In this document: piece by piece, positions 1 to 12,041 of the stretch
How positions within the stretch are numbered: the stretch's first letter is position 1
How the letters are laid out: every line of letters starts with the position of its first letter
NCBI GenBank assembly: GCA_025093555.1
Contig: JAIWNF010000122.1
Location: 1-49,121, forward strand
Reading direction: 5' to 3'
DNA length: 49,121 nucleotides
Origin: Circinella umbellata
Taxonomy: Eukaryota; Mucoromycota; Mucoromycetes; Mucorales; Lichtheimiaceae
The notes under the pieces: model-generated
The model's database searches: none
Told to the model about the DNA's origin: nothing
The model's input: only the letters and a program-made list of their open reading frames with translations
Program-made: the position numbers and the translations under genes

Positions 1-311
1 CAGCTTATGATTATAAAGGTTCATTGATTAACTATGAATGTAATTATTATTGTGTTGCTATTAAATAATAAGTTACGTATCATATACTTATAAAAATACT
101 GGGTACGTAGCATTGATTTTAAGCAAAAATTGTATTTCATAGTTCTAGCAATAGCTGATGAATGATAACTACAAACACTACTACAGCAAATTAATATCAT
201 CATTACTATTAGAACGTATTATCATTATTATCACTACGAACCATAGTAAAAAGCACGTGTTTATATTAGAAAAGATCAATGAGATAGTTTGCAAATGCAA
301 CCCTATCATCC

Positions 312-350
312 ACAAACCCATTGATTTGCAAATTAATCAAATGGGTTTGT
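312..350. repeat. Short inverted repeat (hairpin)
   Basis: The arms ACAAACCCATTGATT and AATCAAATGGGTTTGT are reverse complements apart from one inserted base, around an 8-base loop. No gene or poly-T stretch adjoins it, so a terminator role is not supported. The rest of 1-715 holds no open frame that looks like protein. Confidence 0.5.
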
Positions 351-715
351 AGTGCCCCGTGGAAAGGAGGAAATACGTTTCCAAATTAAAAACAAATTCT
401 AGTAAACAAAACCTGTTGAAGGTTTGTTTCTACAATAGTTGAAATCATGGTGGTGCTTGCATGGCTAGACGCCGGCACTCCTGAAATAGCACGGTGGCAA
501 AAAGAGGAGTCCTATTCCTCAATGACAATAGTGTGTCAAGCGCCCGTTTGCTTTCCACGTTTAACGCTAATCAAATAAGCGGTGTATAATATTATAAAAA
601 AGTTAACATGCATAAACAATGATACTCAAGAGCTTTATTACTAATGACTTTAGATTTTTGTTTATGTCACCGCGTTTAATATAGCATAATAAAGCAGCTT
701 AGTATTTGTACTTAC

Positions 716-1034
716 AGATTTGATATTGATAAAGACGGCTTCCAAAGCGCTCCGATACACTCATCAACTCTACACTGGGATTGTGCAGAGTGATGACAAA
801 GGAGAGTTTTCACGGCATGTTTTAAAAAACGCGTTGAAATTCCCATCTCCAAGAGCATTTAACAATAGTACCTAGTGTCGGTACACTTGCAAACGATCTG
901 ATATGGTCCATAATTGCGCCAAACAGGTCCGGCGTAAAGTACGTTGACGATATCGTCAATTCCAAGTGAAGAAGATTGAATATACGTTGCAATAACTCGG
1001 TCACGAGTGCGAGTAAAAGGTTTTGATTGTCCAT
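716..1034 (-). pseudogene. Unidentified coding fragment, frameshifted
   Basis: On the minus strand an ATG at 1034 opens a frame that looks like real protein (starting MDNQNLLLALVTELLQ), with alternating hydrophobic and polar residues and no low-complexity bias. Near 865 this frame runs into an implausible tail. A different frame carries on from there with protein-like sequence (for example SQCRVDECIGALWKPS) and ends exactly at a good splice donor, GTAAGT, at 715. The simplest reading is one exon broken by a frameshift, or two exons with an unseen junction. No downstream exon is visible at lower coordinates. I do not recognise the family. The frames are seen directly; calling it a pseudogene is inference. 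Confidence 0.35.
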
Positions 1035-1115
1035 GTTGTTGTAAATATAAAAAACAAGCAGTAAGATTTTGCGATGTAGAAAAAACAAAGAAGTAGCTGT
1101 AGTGAGAAAGTTCAA

Positions 1116-2117
1116 GAAATGAAAAGAAAATGTAAAAATAATGTTCTCCTATGTAATCTGCTATTTTATAAAAAAAAAATGTGTTTAACTAACGACATCA
1201 ATTCGTGAGTATCCCAATTTGACAACAAGGAATTAAAAAATGTTCGATTATGTATCTTTAATTTATCAACTCATATATTTTATTCAAAAATACGCATTAT
1301 TGAATATTTTCTATTTTTTACGGGTGTCACGTAAAAAAAAGTACCATATCTATTTTCCTGCTGTGTCAATCGGGATGCTTTTTACTAATTTTATGTGCCG
1401 AGTATTTATTACAAACAGAGGATGTTATAGTTCTTTCAATATGTATTATATAGATAATCACATTCAAGGGTGTATCAATGATGACTCTTTGTATATAATA
1501 TTCACGTAATAGCCTATATATAAAGAGCATTTACCATTCTAAGAGCATTAGTTTTTATGTAAATTCAGACTGGTGATCAAAAACTGAAAGGCGTCAATTT
1601 TATTGATAGGAATTATTGTTTTAAATAAGATCATCTGTAACAATTATGTTGTTTTCTTACATAAGATTGAGAATAATAGATTGAAATCATTACGTAAATA
1701 CAAATGAACGTACAGTAACTAGAAAAAGGGTTTATAATTAACATATACAAATTTAAAGTACGTATTGGAAAAAGCATTCAATTGATACGTGAATCTAAAA
1801 CAAAAATTTTGTACGTAGCCTATTTCATTCTCATTAATACACTAAGTACATATGTCATTGATAATAATACAATGTGTCATCTCATTTATCTTATCTTTTC
1901 TTTTTAAGATCAAGAAAAAGGTTGGTTACTTAACTAAATAAAAATAAAAATAAACATATTGAAATCACAAGTGTCTATGAGCAAGTAATTAAGTTTTTAT
2001 ATGTAGATATGCAAGAAAAATAAAGAGTTAGCAGTGTATATATATATAAAATAAGAAAATAAGAAGGGTGCGCAATAATAATAATAATAAACAGAAAATA
2101 AGAAAAGTGAGCAATAC

Positions 2118-2159
<42 letters not shown>

Positions 2160-2433
2160 GAAAATAAAAAGATGAGCAATACGCAATAACAATAAAAGAA
2201 AAGAAAAGAAATAAAAAAATAGAAAGAAGCAAAAAATAAAGAGATTATGGTGTGCAAACTACAAAAAGATTATATTCGTGTTAGTGTTACGTAGTGTGAT
2301 AATGATGCAGTATGTAGATATAATGATGATGGTATAGTAAAAATGATCTTACTTTATAATAGTTAAAGCAATCCTATTACATAATTAAACAAAGTTAAAA
2401 TTATATATTATATTAAACAATTTTTATCAAAAT
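1116..2433. other. AT-rich intergenic DNA with AAT microsatellite
   Basis: No supportable gene. A pure (AAT)n tract of about 13 units lies at 2119-2159, with shorter imperfect AAT runs on both sides from 2075 to 2165. Open frames here are poly-Leu/Ile or Phe/Tyr-rich readings of the repeat and of AT-rich DNA and are not credible proteins. Confidence 0.6.
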
Positions 2434-2451
2434 TCATTTATAATCACTTAC

Positions 2452-2750
2452 TTTGTGAACGTTGTTGCCGCAAGTTTTGCAAAAAATGATGGTGGGGCGA
2501 TTTTTCTTGAATTTTAAGTTTTCGTAGCAAATAGGACAGTCAGAGGTATGCAAAGGACGTTGTTGGATTCTGATTAAATATAATAGGTAATAAGTAATAA
2601 AGATTGATATATCGAGTAAAACAAAGTATAAATTAATACGTATACGTATGATAGATAATACATACAAGTTCTGTTTTGTTGTATCTTTTTCATAATTGTT
2701 TTTCTAGAGCAAGTTGGATTTGTTGATGTGCCTTATCATAAATAAGTAAT
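2452..2750 (-). pseudogene. SWIM/RING-type zinc finger gene fragment
   Basis: Two exon-like pieces on the minus strand. The first (about 2750-2666) reads YDKAHQQIQLALEKQL, then an in-frame TGA at 2690-2692, then KRYNKTEL and a GTATGT donor. The second (2569-2452) follows a TTTAATCAG acceptor and contains CPICYENL and FCKTCGNNVHK, ending at a GTAAGT donor. The Cys/His spacing and the GNNVHK motif are typical of the RING half of fungal SWIM/RING proteins, which may act as ubiquitin ligases. The expected next exon, supplying the remaining zinc ligands, is absent; the downstream DNA is AAT repeat. With the TGA, this looks like a truncated, dead copy. Confidence 0.5.
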
Positions 2751-2760
2751 ATGAAAAAGA

Positions 2761-3668
2761 GATTTAGTAGGTGTATATAAAAATATAAAAAAGATCTTTA
2801 TTGTCTCTGTTTCGATTACTTACAATAACAGTTGGGTCAGGTGAGCAAGTAGCAAAAATTTCAAGCAATTCCTATAAAATAGATAATAGATTAATCATTT
2901 CAAATCAGATAATATTCAATAAAGAAGATATACATACATTTTTTGACAATTCTAAAAATTGGCATGCAGCAGAAGTTGAATTGACATGAAAGACTTTTGA
3001 TAAAACTAATAATAGGTACGCCACGAAATATGTGATCTTTGAAAGAACACTTCAATATATATAATATATCTTACATCTCTTTTACTGCCTAGAACTATAA
3101 TTACATCGATTGATGTACTAACCATCGCCAAAGTAATAATAAGAATAAATACCATCAAACTATTGTTCGTGACATTTATCACCATTATTTCTGTTGACAT
3201 TCTAAACAGTCTTCCTTGTAAACTCTGTCAAAAGGAAGAAAAAGTTATTTAATAAGTAGTACATAGAACTCAAAGTTTTTTCTATTCCATTGTCTTTTGT
3301 TGCATGATCTTTACCTTCTATTCAAGATGGAATACCTCCAACTCGCTTTCATCAATACGCTCCTCCTTCGACGATGACGACGACGACGTCTCCCTTCAAA
3401 CTTCACCTTTGTAAGAACAAAGATACGCGCCTTTTTTGTGTCATTTGGTCCTAACACCTTTCCACTTCTTCTTTTTTTACCTCATATCTTCTTTTAATGA
3501 CCATTCTTTTTTTGCCCTTGTTACAGTTCTGCTTTGATGTTTTCCATAACGGATTACAAATCCGATCCGGATATATACGAAACGGATTAAAAAGACACGT
3601 TTTCTATCCCGTAAAAACCTTTGAAAGGTTTGAACTAATTATTTGATCAAGAAAAGAAAAAGATTTTT
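2761..3668. other. Intergenic, no gene seen
   Basis: AT-rich DNA without a credible reading frame. A short hairpin (AAACCTTTGAAAGGTTT) lies near 3616-3632. Nothing else stands out. Confidence 0.5.
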
Positions 3669-4189
3669 TACAGTGCTGGAAGTTGAATTTGGCCACCGGA
3701 AATGAAAATGAGCCACGACTTTGAAAGTGAGCCACCATATGAAATTGGATCAAAATTGGGTTACCTGAGTGAAAATGCGCTATATAATTTGATATTGAGC
3801 TCTATGTCAAATGAATTTGAGCTAATCACTAATAAAAATAAATATCACCCATATGGAACACAACATCAAAATATACTTGCGCATACCGACCTATATGTAT
3901 AAGATCGTAGTTTGTTCAATTTCAGCAAATGCAGCCTTAAACCACTGTATTTTGATTAGCCACACTAGGGAGCTGCTAGCAATATTATCACAAGCATCCC
4001 ATATGAAATAATTATTATCTGTTGTTATTGTCAATTGACAATTCAATAATATGACACGTATGTACATAATTACAACACTTTTTTTTGTCATCCTTTAGTT
4101 TTTTCCTGACAGGGCTGCTCAAAAATCAAAAAATAAATAATTTTGTTACGTAGGAAATTAAGCCGAATGCTGCCAACTGTTAATTTCAT

Positions 4190-5254
4190 TCATTGACTTA
4201 AATTATTCCAATATAAAAACAGGGCCATATTTTGTGATTGTCTTGTCCTAAATAGAGGAGTAAGTTGAAAGCTATGATAGGATATATATATATATATATA
4301 TATATATAATAAACAAAATGCAATGTAATGTATACAAAAAAAGTGTTTTAAAATCCATTTTTTATTATCATCCAACGCCTCGAATGCTCGTTTGTATTCT
4401 TCTTTCATACCTGGAGTCAGTTCACAAGAACCAGTTTTGGCACTCTGAAAGAAAAGAAGAAGAGAAGTTAGAGACTTTGAAAAGATAAAAAAACTATTCC
4501 TATTTTACAAACTTACGGATGATCGAGATCGTTTGCCTAATGAAGAAGATGCGGTAGAATTGGTGGGAGAAGAAGTAACGTTGCTGTTGCTGTTGTTGTT
4601 AGGAGCTGTAGAAGAAGTGGCGGTGGTATTATTATTGATGGTTGGGGTGGCGATGACTGGATCATTATTGATGGGAGCCGAAGTAAGTGCAGGATTGTTG
4701 CTTTCGTTGTTGTTAGAAGTAGTAGTGGTACTAGTAACAATATTGCTGTTATCAGGGGTGGAGCCTCTATGTGCTGAATTATTGCTATTGCTGGTGGTGC
4801 GAGAAGTAGTAACAGTAGTTGTACCTGTTACATAAATATTACTATATAAACAAGAACACGAGAAAAAAAAGTAAAAAAAAAAAAATAGACCAAGCATACC
4901 AAATAACTTTTTCCAACTTACTCTACTTTTGCTCTAATACATTTCAATTTAATTTAGTATGTTGTACGATTATATATGGCAGATTTGTGTCAAAAAAGTA
5001 GTTACCAAGGTTTTGTTTAATTTTTTTGCTTCTTGATAAATAACAGACGTCCAAAATTTATCAATTGACTTATTAGAAGGAGTGTTCGGGACAATAAGGT
5101 CGACATGATTATCAATAAAGCCGGCGATAGTAGGATACTCATGCTTTTGCAGGTAATCACGAACAGCTTAGAAAAAAAAGAGTTTAGTTTATTATACGTT
5201 GTATGATTAATATTTCACTTTTTTCCAACCTTCTCGAACTTCTGAAGTTGCCAT
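4190..5254 (-). CDS. Uncharacterised Ser/Thr/Asn-rich protein, four exons
   Basis: Exon 1 (5254-5230) starts MATSEVRE. Exon 2 (5166-5006) reads VRDYLQKHEYPTIAGF and SIDKFWTSVIYQEAKK, an amphipathic N-terminal module reminiscent of LisH-type dimerisation motifs; that likeness is inference. Exon 3 (about 4832-4517) is a long Ser/Thr/Asn/Pro linker ending LGKRSRSS at a GTAAGT donor. Exon 4 starts at 4444 (SAKTGSCELTPGMKEEYK, then RAFEALDDNKKWILKHFF). From there the frame either runs through a (TA)n tract to a stop at 4190, or is spliced (GTATAC to TTTAG) to end at 4203. The exon 2 to 3 phase does not fit a simple junction, so a micro-exon or an error is possible. The KRSR stretch could be a nuclear signal. 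I do not recognise the family. The gene lies wholly within the inverted-repeat element 3671-6770. Confidence 0.5.
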
Positions 5255-5732
5255 GGGAACCATTGATGGAATATTAGAAGAACAATATATGAAACAACGC
5301 AACTAGGTTTCTGCAGCAACTGACCAGTTTTGATCAGTAACCAGCCATCCACTCGCTGCTTTTTACACTCAGACAACGTATCTCTTCCCTACCAAAGAAA
5401 AAGATTGGTCTTTTTCTTTTCGCTCACACAACAAAAAAAAAAAAAAAGGTTAGAGAATATTATTAAGCTGTAATGTTTTATATTTTTCTAATACCCTTTT
5501 TTATTGATATAATTCTTTCGCGTTAATGCTTTTCTATAGTGTTGAAAATAGGAATGTAAATTACATCTGAAATTTTACATGGAAAAAAAGGGTAGAGGAA
5601 TCATATTATGTTACCTGGAATCAAGCTAAAAACAAGACTTGCGATTAATTATGATAAGTATCGAGCAGTTTTTTTTTTCCTCTCTGTCGTTTGCAATTAT
5701 TTTCAAAGGGCTCGTTGTAACCCGAGTAGACT

Positions 5733-6120
5733 TTGATGGACCCACGCAGTTCATTCTGCCTCTGCTTCCCTCTTGTTGTCTGCGCCCATTGTTGCTATGC
5801 GAAAGACCTAAGTAGTTCGTTCTGCCTCTTCTTTTCCCTCCATAGCTACAATTCATGTTGTTATGCGAAAGACCTAAGTAGTTCGTTCTGCCTCTTCTTT
5901 TCCCTCCATAGCTACAATTCATGTTGTTATGCGAAAGACCTAAGTAGTTCGTTCTGCCTCTTCTTTTCCCTCCATAGCTACAATTCATGTTGTTATGCGA
6001 AAGACCTAAGTAGTTCGTTCTGCCTCTTCTTTTCCCTCCATAGCTACAATTCATGTTGTTATGCGAAAGACCTAAGTAGTTCGTTCTGCCTCTTCTTTTC
6101 CCTCCATAACTACAGTTTCT
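5733..6120. repeat. 66-bp minisatellite, about six copies
   Basis: Five near-perfect units start at 5799, 5865, 5931, 5997 and 6063, each beginning GCGAAAGACCTAAGTAGTTC, with a diverged sixth copy upstream from about 5733. Because 66 is a multiple of three, both strands stay open. The minus frame (5626-6144) repeats a 22-residue basic unit containing GGKRRGRTNYLGLSH. The plus frame repeats a Cys/Phe-rich unit. No splice sites, domain or start context allows a choice of coding strand, so I list it as a repeat, not a gene. Confidence 0.85.
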
Positions 6121-6818
6121 TCTATGCTTGTTTATATTATACACATTTCTTTTTTTATTTCATTTTTTACTAATCAATAATTGACTTACGTCATCCATAT
6201 TTATTACAAATCTGTATCTTAGAGAAATACAAGTGTTTTAGAATTTGTAAGCTGCCCAAACGAACAAGGTGGCCAAGAAGGATCGAGGAAGAGACTGATA
6301 ATGACATGACAAGAAAAATATATCATTCATTTTATATACTCTTAAATAAAGCAAAAAACAATATCTATCTCTCATATGGATGGTAATACACTTTCTAACT
6401 AAACAAAAAAAAAGGGTTAATAATAATAGACAATGAAAGATCGCGAAGAACGTAATAAATTTTATAAAATTACCAATAATAATTTCATCTCAACCCTCTG
6501 TTACTGTTATATTTGTGTATAAATGTGCTGCATGTACTATAAATATGTTATTATTCAACATTAAATGTTGTATTGTCTGTTGTTCTAATAACATCGCACA
6601 CATTTATGTACTAAAAAACTAGATTGATAGCCTAAATTTGCTTGGCAGGGCCCAACTACAAAGCTTGGTGGCTCAATTTCGTTCAGGTAGCTCAATTTGG
6701 AAAATGAGGCGTACATTCAAAATCATAGCCTATTTTTATTTTGTATGGCCAAATTCAATTTCCAACGCTGTATTATTATTTTGCGATTCTCTCTTTATAA
6801 TCGGGGTTTCATTTTTTA

Positions 6819-7299
6819 TTAATCGATCAAAAAAATAAGCTCTCTTATACAAAGGGAGTTGACCATGGATGTTCCTTGAATGCGTATTCTTTTGCTTTTC
6901 AACAATGGTAAAAAATGCTTGCATGAATTTAGTGATTTCAAAGAATCGGTTGTAAAAGATGATCGATATGCAATGTTATTGTTATTACAGGTTTGACAAA
7001 TCACCTTAAAGATCACGAGACAAAGATCAGTAAATCTATACACTTCGTTCGAAAAATATCCAAACACGTCGCCAAAAGTAATTTGCTCCCAAACACAAAT
7101 AACTAAGATTATTGAAAACTTTGTAAATAATCACTTTGAATATGAGCGTGAACAAATGGACATTATCTGGCAGCATTTCTGGTCTGGCAGATCCCACGGT
7201 TTTAATGGTAAAATATGTCAAATTTGGAAAGCAACTAATAGTTTCCAACAGCAGAATATCATGAATATCATCTCCAGTTATCAATTTTGTTACCGACAT
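6819..7299 (-). pseudogene. F-box/LRR-like protein remnant
   Basis: Two overlapping minus-strand frames form one broken reading. The upstream piece (7299-7075) contains LETISCFPNLTYFTIKTVG and NNLSYLCLGANY, with the leucine/asparagine spacing of leucine-rich repeats as in fungal F-box proteins. The downstream piece (about 7085-6819) continues in another frame as ITFGDVFGYFSNEVYRFTDL. The change of frame near 7080 implies a small indel. No F-box is visible upstream, so it is also truncated. F-box/LRR proteins act as SCF ubiquitin-ligase receptors; this copy is unlikely to work. Family assignment rests on pattern only. Confidence 0.4.
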
Positions 7300-7922
7300 A
7301 TGAAATATTCATTGTCGATTAAAAAGATTGCATAATCAAGTAGACTGTATGAAATGATACCTCTTTTAATAATAATACATACATGTCAGAATGATATCCT
7401 CGTTCAGCATATGATATTTATTATTTTTCATTTTGATGATTGTATTATTCTATTTACTTACAAATTTCCTGAAAGTTATAATGGTCAGTTTCGTATAACA
7501 TCGCCATCGTTTGGTGAAGTGACACGGAAGAGATAGTAGGGGATAAGGTGAGATCAATCTGACATAGATCGTGTCCCAGACATCAATGTACCATAAACTT
7601 GTCAATGTATTTGATGTATATGATTGTGCACCAACACAAAATTTAAAAAGGCTCTATTAGCGTCAAAGAGTAAATGATGATTGTTATCAACTCTCGTGGT
7701 AGTATATTTCAAGTGGCGTCTAATACTGCAAACTTGTTATGACTATATATCTAACCACAAGGTTGTTGATCAATATGCGTCTATGGGGAATACTGAGAAA
7801 CATATAAAAGTTAGTTGTGGATTTCAAAGGGTACAGAGAGCGGAGAATTATAATACAAACGGGAATAAAGTGTGATTGTTTGATAAGATAGATGTATTGA
7901 AGGAAATAAAGAATCATGATGC

Positions 7923-8144
7923 TCCTTTGAAGTCTACTGGCAAAAAGACATTCCTGGTATCAAATCCAGTCCTGTATATTATGCCACTCTTCATAACTTG
8001 TGCAAAACTGAAGATTCGAAAGTGAATAATGTGCCTGTGCGTTGGTTTTTTGTTGTTGTTTTGGATGATGTTGTTTTGGATGATGATGCTCTGAATTATG
8101 GTAATTCGAATGATGACGAGTTAGATAATATTAATGACGATTAA
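7923..8144 (+). pseudogene. Unidentified gene remnant with acidic tail
   Basis: An open frame without an ATG reads SFEVYWQKDIPGIKSSPVYY, then ATLHNLCKTEDSKVNNVPVR, then an Asp/Asn-rich tail ending NDDELDNINDD and TAA at 8142. The first 40 residues look like genuine folded-domain sequence; upstream, the frame is closed by TGA at 7917. A second acidic stretch (Ala then Asp/Glu codons) lies at about 8198-8300. The region 7300-7922 is otherwise AT-rich with no gene I can defend. I do not recognise the family; the lack of a start and the upstream stop suggest a decayed 3' exon. Confidence 0.35.
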
Positions 8145-11100
8145 ATTGAATAAGACAATAATATATAGTTTGATTGAACAGTCGTGAGAGTTGGGATGCT
8201 GCTGCTGCTGCTACTGCTGATGATGACGATGATGATCATGATGACGAAGACGAAGACGATGCTACTGATGCTGGTGCTGATGATAATATGAAAAGTAACG
8301 ACTTATTCTGCATACCCTCCCATCAGGATAGTTCATAACCAATACAAAGTCGGAAAGCTCTTGAAATAATAATTAGCACAACATTGAACTTTTAAAAAGA
8401 TGATTATTTGCTGACAACTTTTACTCCTCAAAATAAAGCCAAATAAAAAGCTGTTCGATTCATCAGTCATGTTATTTATTCAAAAGAAATAGAATCAAAG
8501 ATTTTGTTTCCCCAATTCTAATGGCAAACAACGATTCTTCTTTATTACGTGTCAAGAACTCTTCATCTTCTTGTTTCTCCTCCAAGATTACTGCTATTCA
8601 CTTTACGACACAAGAATTAATTCCATGTTGGTGAAATAAAAATTTAGATCTTGATGGCGTTCAGCGTTAAAAAAAAAGATCAGCTCTCATTTCTGTTCGT
8701 AAAGTTGTTTTTGCTGTGGTTACTGTTTATTATTTGTAAACGATTAATAGAAGTTGAAACGCGTTCAACTGTTCCTGAGATAGCTTAAAGAGGCATTTAA
8801 CTCAGCCTGTGTAAACGTCATCTCATCTATCAAAACAAGTATATCCTCAAAAGGCAACCCTGTTACCAAGTCTTTTAAAATTTAGGTTTTTCTTTCTATC
8901 CATGAACTTGCTAATATGACCAAAAAATAAATAAATCAAATACTGCCGATGCAGCTTCTTTTGAATTATTGCGTTTAGAATGACAGATGAATACAAAATA
9001 ACAGAAAAAAGTGGAACTGTAAAAACAACTGTTGGCTGTTGACGTTAAGTAGAACTATCAAGAAAACAGCAAATTTCATTTCACTTCTCGTTACCTCAAG
9101 CACTCAAGAAGATCAAAATATAACAAGAAGACACACAAAGACTAAAAAAGAAGATAATGAAAGGTATTGTTGTCAACTATAGAAATAAGCACATATTAGC
9201 AGTATTTGATGAAGCAGAAATCAAAGCCGCGAGGACACATGCTCAATCGACAAGAGCGCAAGTGGACATATAGAGACTTAAAAATTTTACTTACCAAAAT
9301 TTTCAGGCAACGTAAATATAATGCAACATCGACGTTGAAAGCTTGTATGGGCCTTTGGGGTGTGGGTTCTTGATGTTTTAAAACCGTTGATCGAACGTAG
9401 ACCAAGTTTTAGAAGGGAGAAAAAGGGCTACAGTAAGAGACAGATAGGAGTATATATGCAGTGAGTTAGTGCATACCATTAATCTTACACACTATATAGG
9501 TATACATGTAAATTATATTAGAAATATAAACGATGATACTATTCATGATCCAAACATACACAAGAACAAAGGTGTGTTGATGTGATGATTCAAGATGTTA
9601 GGTGGGTGGATGGATAAATAACTAAGAAATATATTATTGAACACATGTGCTGGTGTGCTGCTATGTGTTTAATAGAGTAATCGAACTGATGAAATCCAAG
9701 GAGTAGGCGTAACCCATCAAGGCAGCGACCACTCTCCCGGTATTTACAATGAGTTATATCTTGAAAAAACACATGGTCCTTTTCAAATTGCTACAAATGG
9801 TATTGAAAATGCTGCTAATACTGACGATCTGATTAAATGACATTACAAGTGACGATAGTAGAAAAGTAATCGATGGAAGTAAGGATAAAAGTATTATCTA
9901 TTAGCGTATACTGTGACAGCATTATTGGTAGCGATGCTGATCAAGATGTGTTAATGAAAATAAAGATGAAAATGAAAACAAATTCGACAGTGATAAAGGC
10001 CATGACGATTAATGTGGAGAAGTACAAACTATCAATGCGAAAAACCTAATAGACAGACTTGGTACAAGGTAAGAAACAGCTAAAACACGGAATTACGAGC
10101 GATCAACAAACAATAGTCAAACACCCTAAAGAGCAGAGACTTCTTTGGATTGACGTATATTTAACTGGGTTTTGCGATCCAGGAGTGAAGATCCTTTGTG
10201 TAATATGTGTATATTTTGAAACAGGAGCTTATTACTGATTTAGTATCTAGTGGTAGTAGAAAAACATGCTAATATGAATGAATAAAAAGATACCAATGGC
10301 TATTTTAAATTACAGTTACATGGCTGTATATAGTACTAATCAAAAGAATATTTTGAAAATATGTTGATACTATTGTATGGATGTGGAGGTTGAAATGGTG
10401 CAGAAAGATAACAACAATATACGAAGGAGAACGATATCTCCAATTTTCATTTTTGTCAAAATGTAAAGCTCACGTATATAATAGATAATACACTTCGAAC
10501 AATATATATTCAGTGGCAAAACTCCCTGTACGTAGTGACTTGTTCATTTATGTATTATTTCGGTGAATTTGGGCAACAAGATATATATAAATAAGTTTGT
10601 TTCAATTTGTCATCTTTTCAATATTGATTTGATTTAAGTGTCGTAATATAGCGCATGTTACCTATAAAAGAAACTAATTAGATATAATTATTCATGAAAG
10701 CTACGAACCATCAGGCTTGTAGCTATAAGTCCCTTTTTTTATGTTCCTAGTTATTTATGCTATTAAATATCAATATTTGATTGATTCCTCGTTGCATCTT
10801 TTCTTTTATGTATTTCTTGTTGAATAAAAGAAAATATATAACATTCATGAAGTTAAGTAAACTTCTCAATGCAAGCAGCAAGAAAATGAAAAAAGAACCG
10901 TTAATGCCAAAATTTATTATGAGGTACTACAATCTAAGTAACTTGGTTTTGTTTAGGAAGAAACATAAACTAGAAAGTAACATTCCGTTTGTGGGTATAA
11001 TATTGTTCTGGGCTCATGGTGATATGCTAACAGCAATTTAAAGTTTGGACACATAATAGTCTTTGTGTTCTAATATACTAACCCTTTTTTTGTGCTAGTG

Positions 11101-11229
11101 TCAAAAAACCAATTCTACAGTTATTACGGGATTCTTTTGTATGACAGCTCGGGATAATAACGAATATGGATAACAGACATGTGTGTAGATATTAAAGAGC
11201 ATTGATTTTCTGTGTGATTATAATTGCAA

Positions 11230-11268
<39 letters not shown>

Positions 11269-12041
11269 CTGATACAACACCATCACCATATAAAGTTAAC
11301 AGGACCAATTATAATTTGCGTAATAATTATGCATTGTTAACGGTGGTATCACAAGTAAAAATTCCACACCATGCAGAAGTTATATACAGATTACAAAATT
11401 AAAATGGAAAATCTTCATGTTTGTTTTACTGAGAAAATGATTAGATATTACGATAAAAATGAAAAAGTTTTTTTTCTTGATTGTGGTGTTACATCCCACG
11501 AGTTATATAATATGCTACTCAATAGCTAAGTTCGTACAATTTCTTTTATGCAAGGAGGGAGGGGTGGAGGGTGCGTTTATCCGGCACAATAGATCAAGGG
11601 AATGAGTTGGGAGATAATTAAAAATAATGACTACAGCTAGGAGAAGAAAAGAGAACAGTAAATAATAGTAAAATCGTAGTGATGAGAAAATAAACAATAA
11701 AAATAATAAAAAGGGTAAAATGGATATGACAAAAACTTCTACCTGAGAGAGTAATAAACTATAAGGTGTCAAATAATATCCGCTGTATATAGGATACTCA
11801 AATACATTATTCTTGAAGGACAATACTATGACAATAAAAAATGCAACAAAATAAATAAAAAAGTAAAAAAATAAAAAAAAAATAAAAAAGGAGCTGGGTA
11901 AATAAGAATATAATGAGCCGTATAATAAATTCATGAATTGGATATATGAAAGTAATGTAGTAATGAATGAGTAAGAAGAAAGTGAAAAGGAATAATAAAT
12001 CTTGTTTGTAAACTTTTGTTGTATGTCGTTGATATATTATT
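8145..12041. other. Gene-poor DNA with poly-A tract
   Basis: No gene can be supported across 3.9 kb. A pure A36 run lies at 11231-11266. A short minus frame (9405-9296, VYVRSTVLKHQEPTPQRPIQ) ends at a GTAAGT donor and another (9772-9590) reads like protein in part. Neither has neighbouring exons, so both may be scraps of a lost gene or transposon. The downstream half (11500-12041) is A+T-rich 3' flank of the transporter gene. Confidence 0.5.

Larger units (their letters stand above)
3671..6770. mobile_element. 3.1-kb inverted-repeat element with TA ends
   Basis: The left end at 3671 (CAGTGCTGGAAGTTGAATTT) and the reverse complement of the right end at 6770 (CAGCGTTGGAAATTGAATTT) match for about 110 bases (3671-3783 against 6770-6665). 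I count 16 differences in the first 63 positions, mostly transitions. Each end is flanked by TA (3669-3670 and 6771-6772), as expected for Tc1/mariner-type insertion. The arms contain degenerate sub-repeats around GAGCCAC. Inside are a four-exon gene (4190-5254) and a 66-bp minisatellite; no transposase is seen. Alternative: two independent solo repeats in opposite orientation that happen to flank a host gene. The class is inference from the CAGTG ends and TA. Confidence 0.5.

Noticed and set aside
11231..11266. A36 run as a retroposon tail
   Set aside because: No processed gene sequence precedes it and no target duplication is seen; a simple homopolymer is enough. The same applies to the T43 run at 15998-16040.
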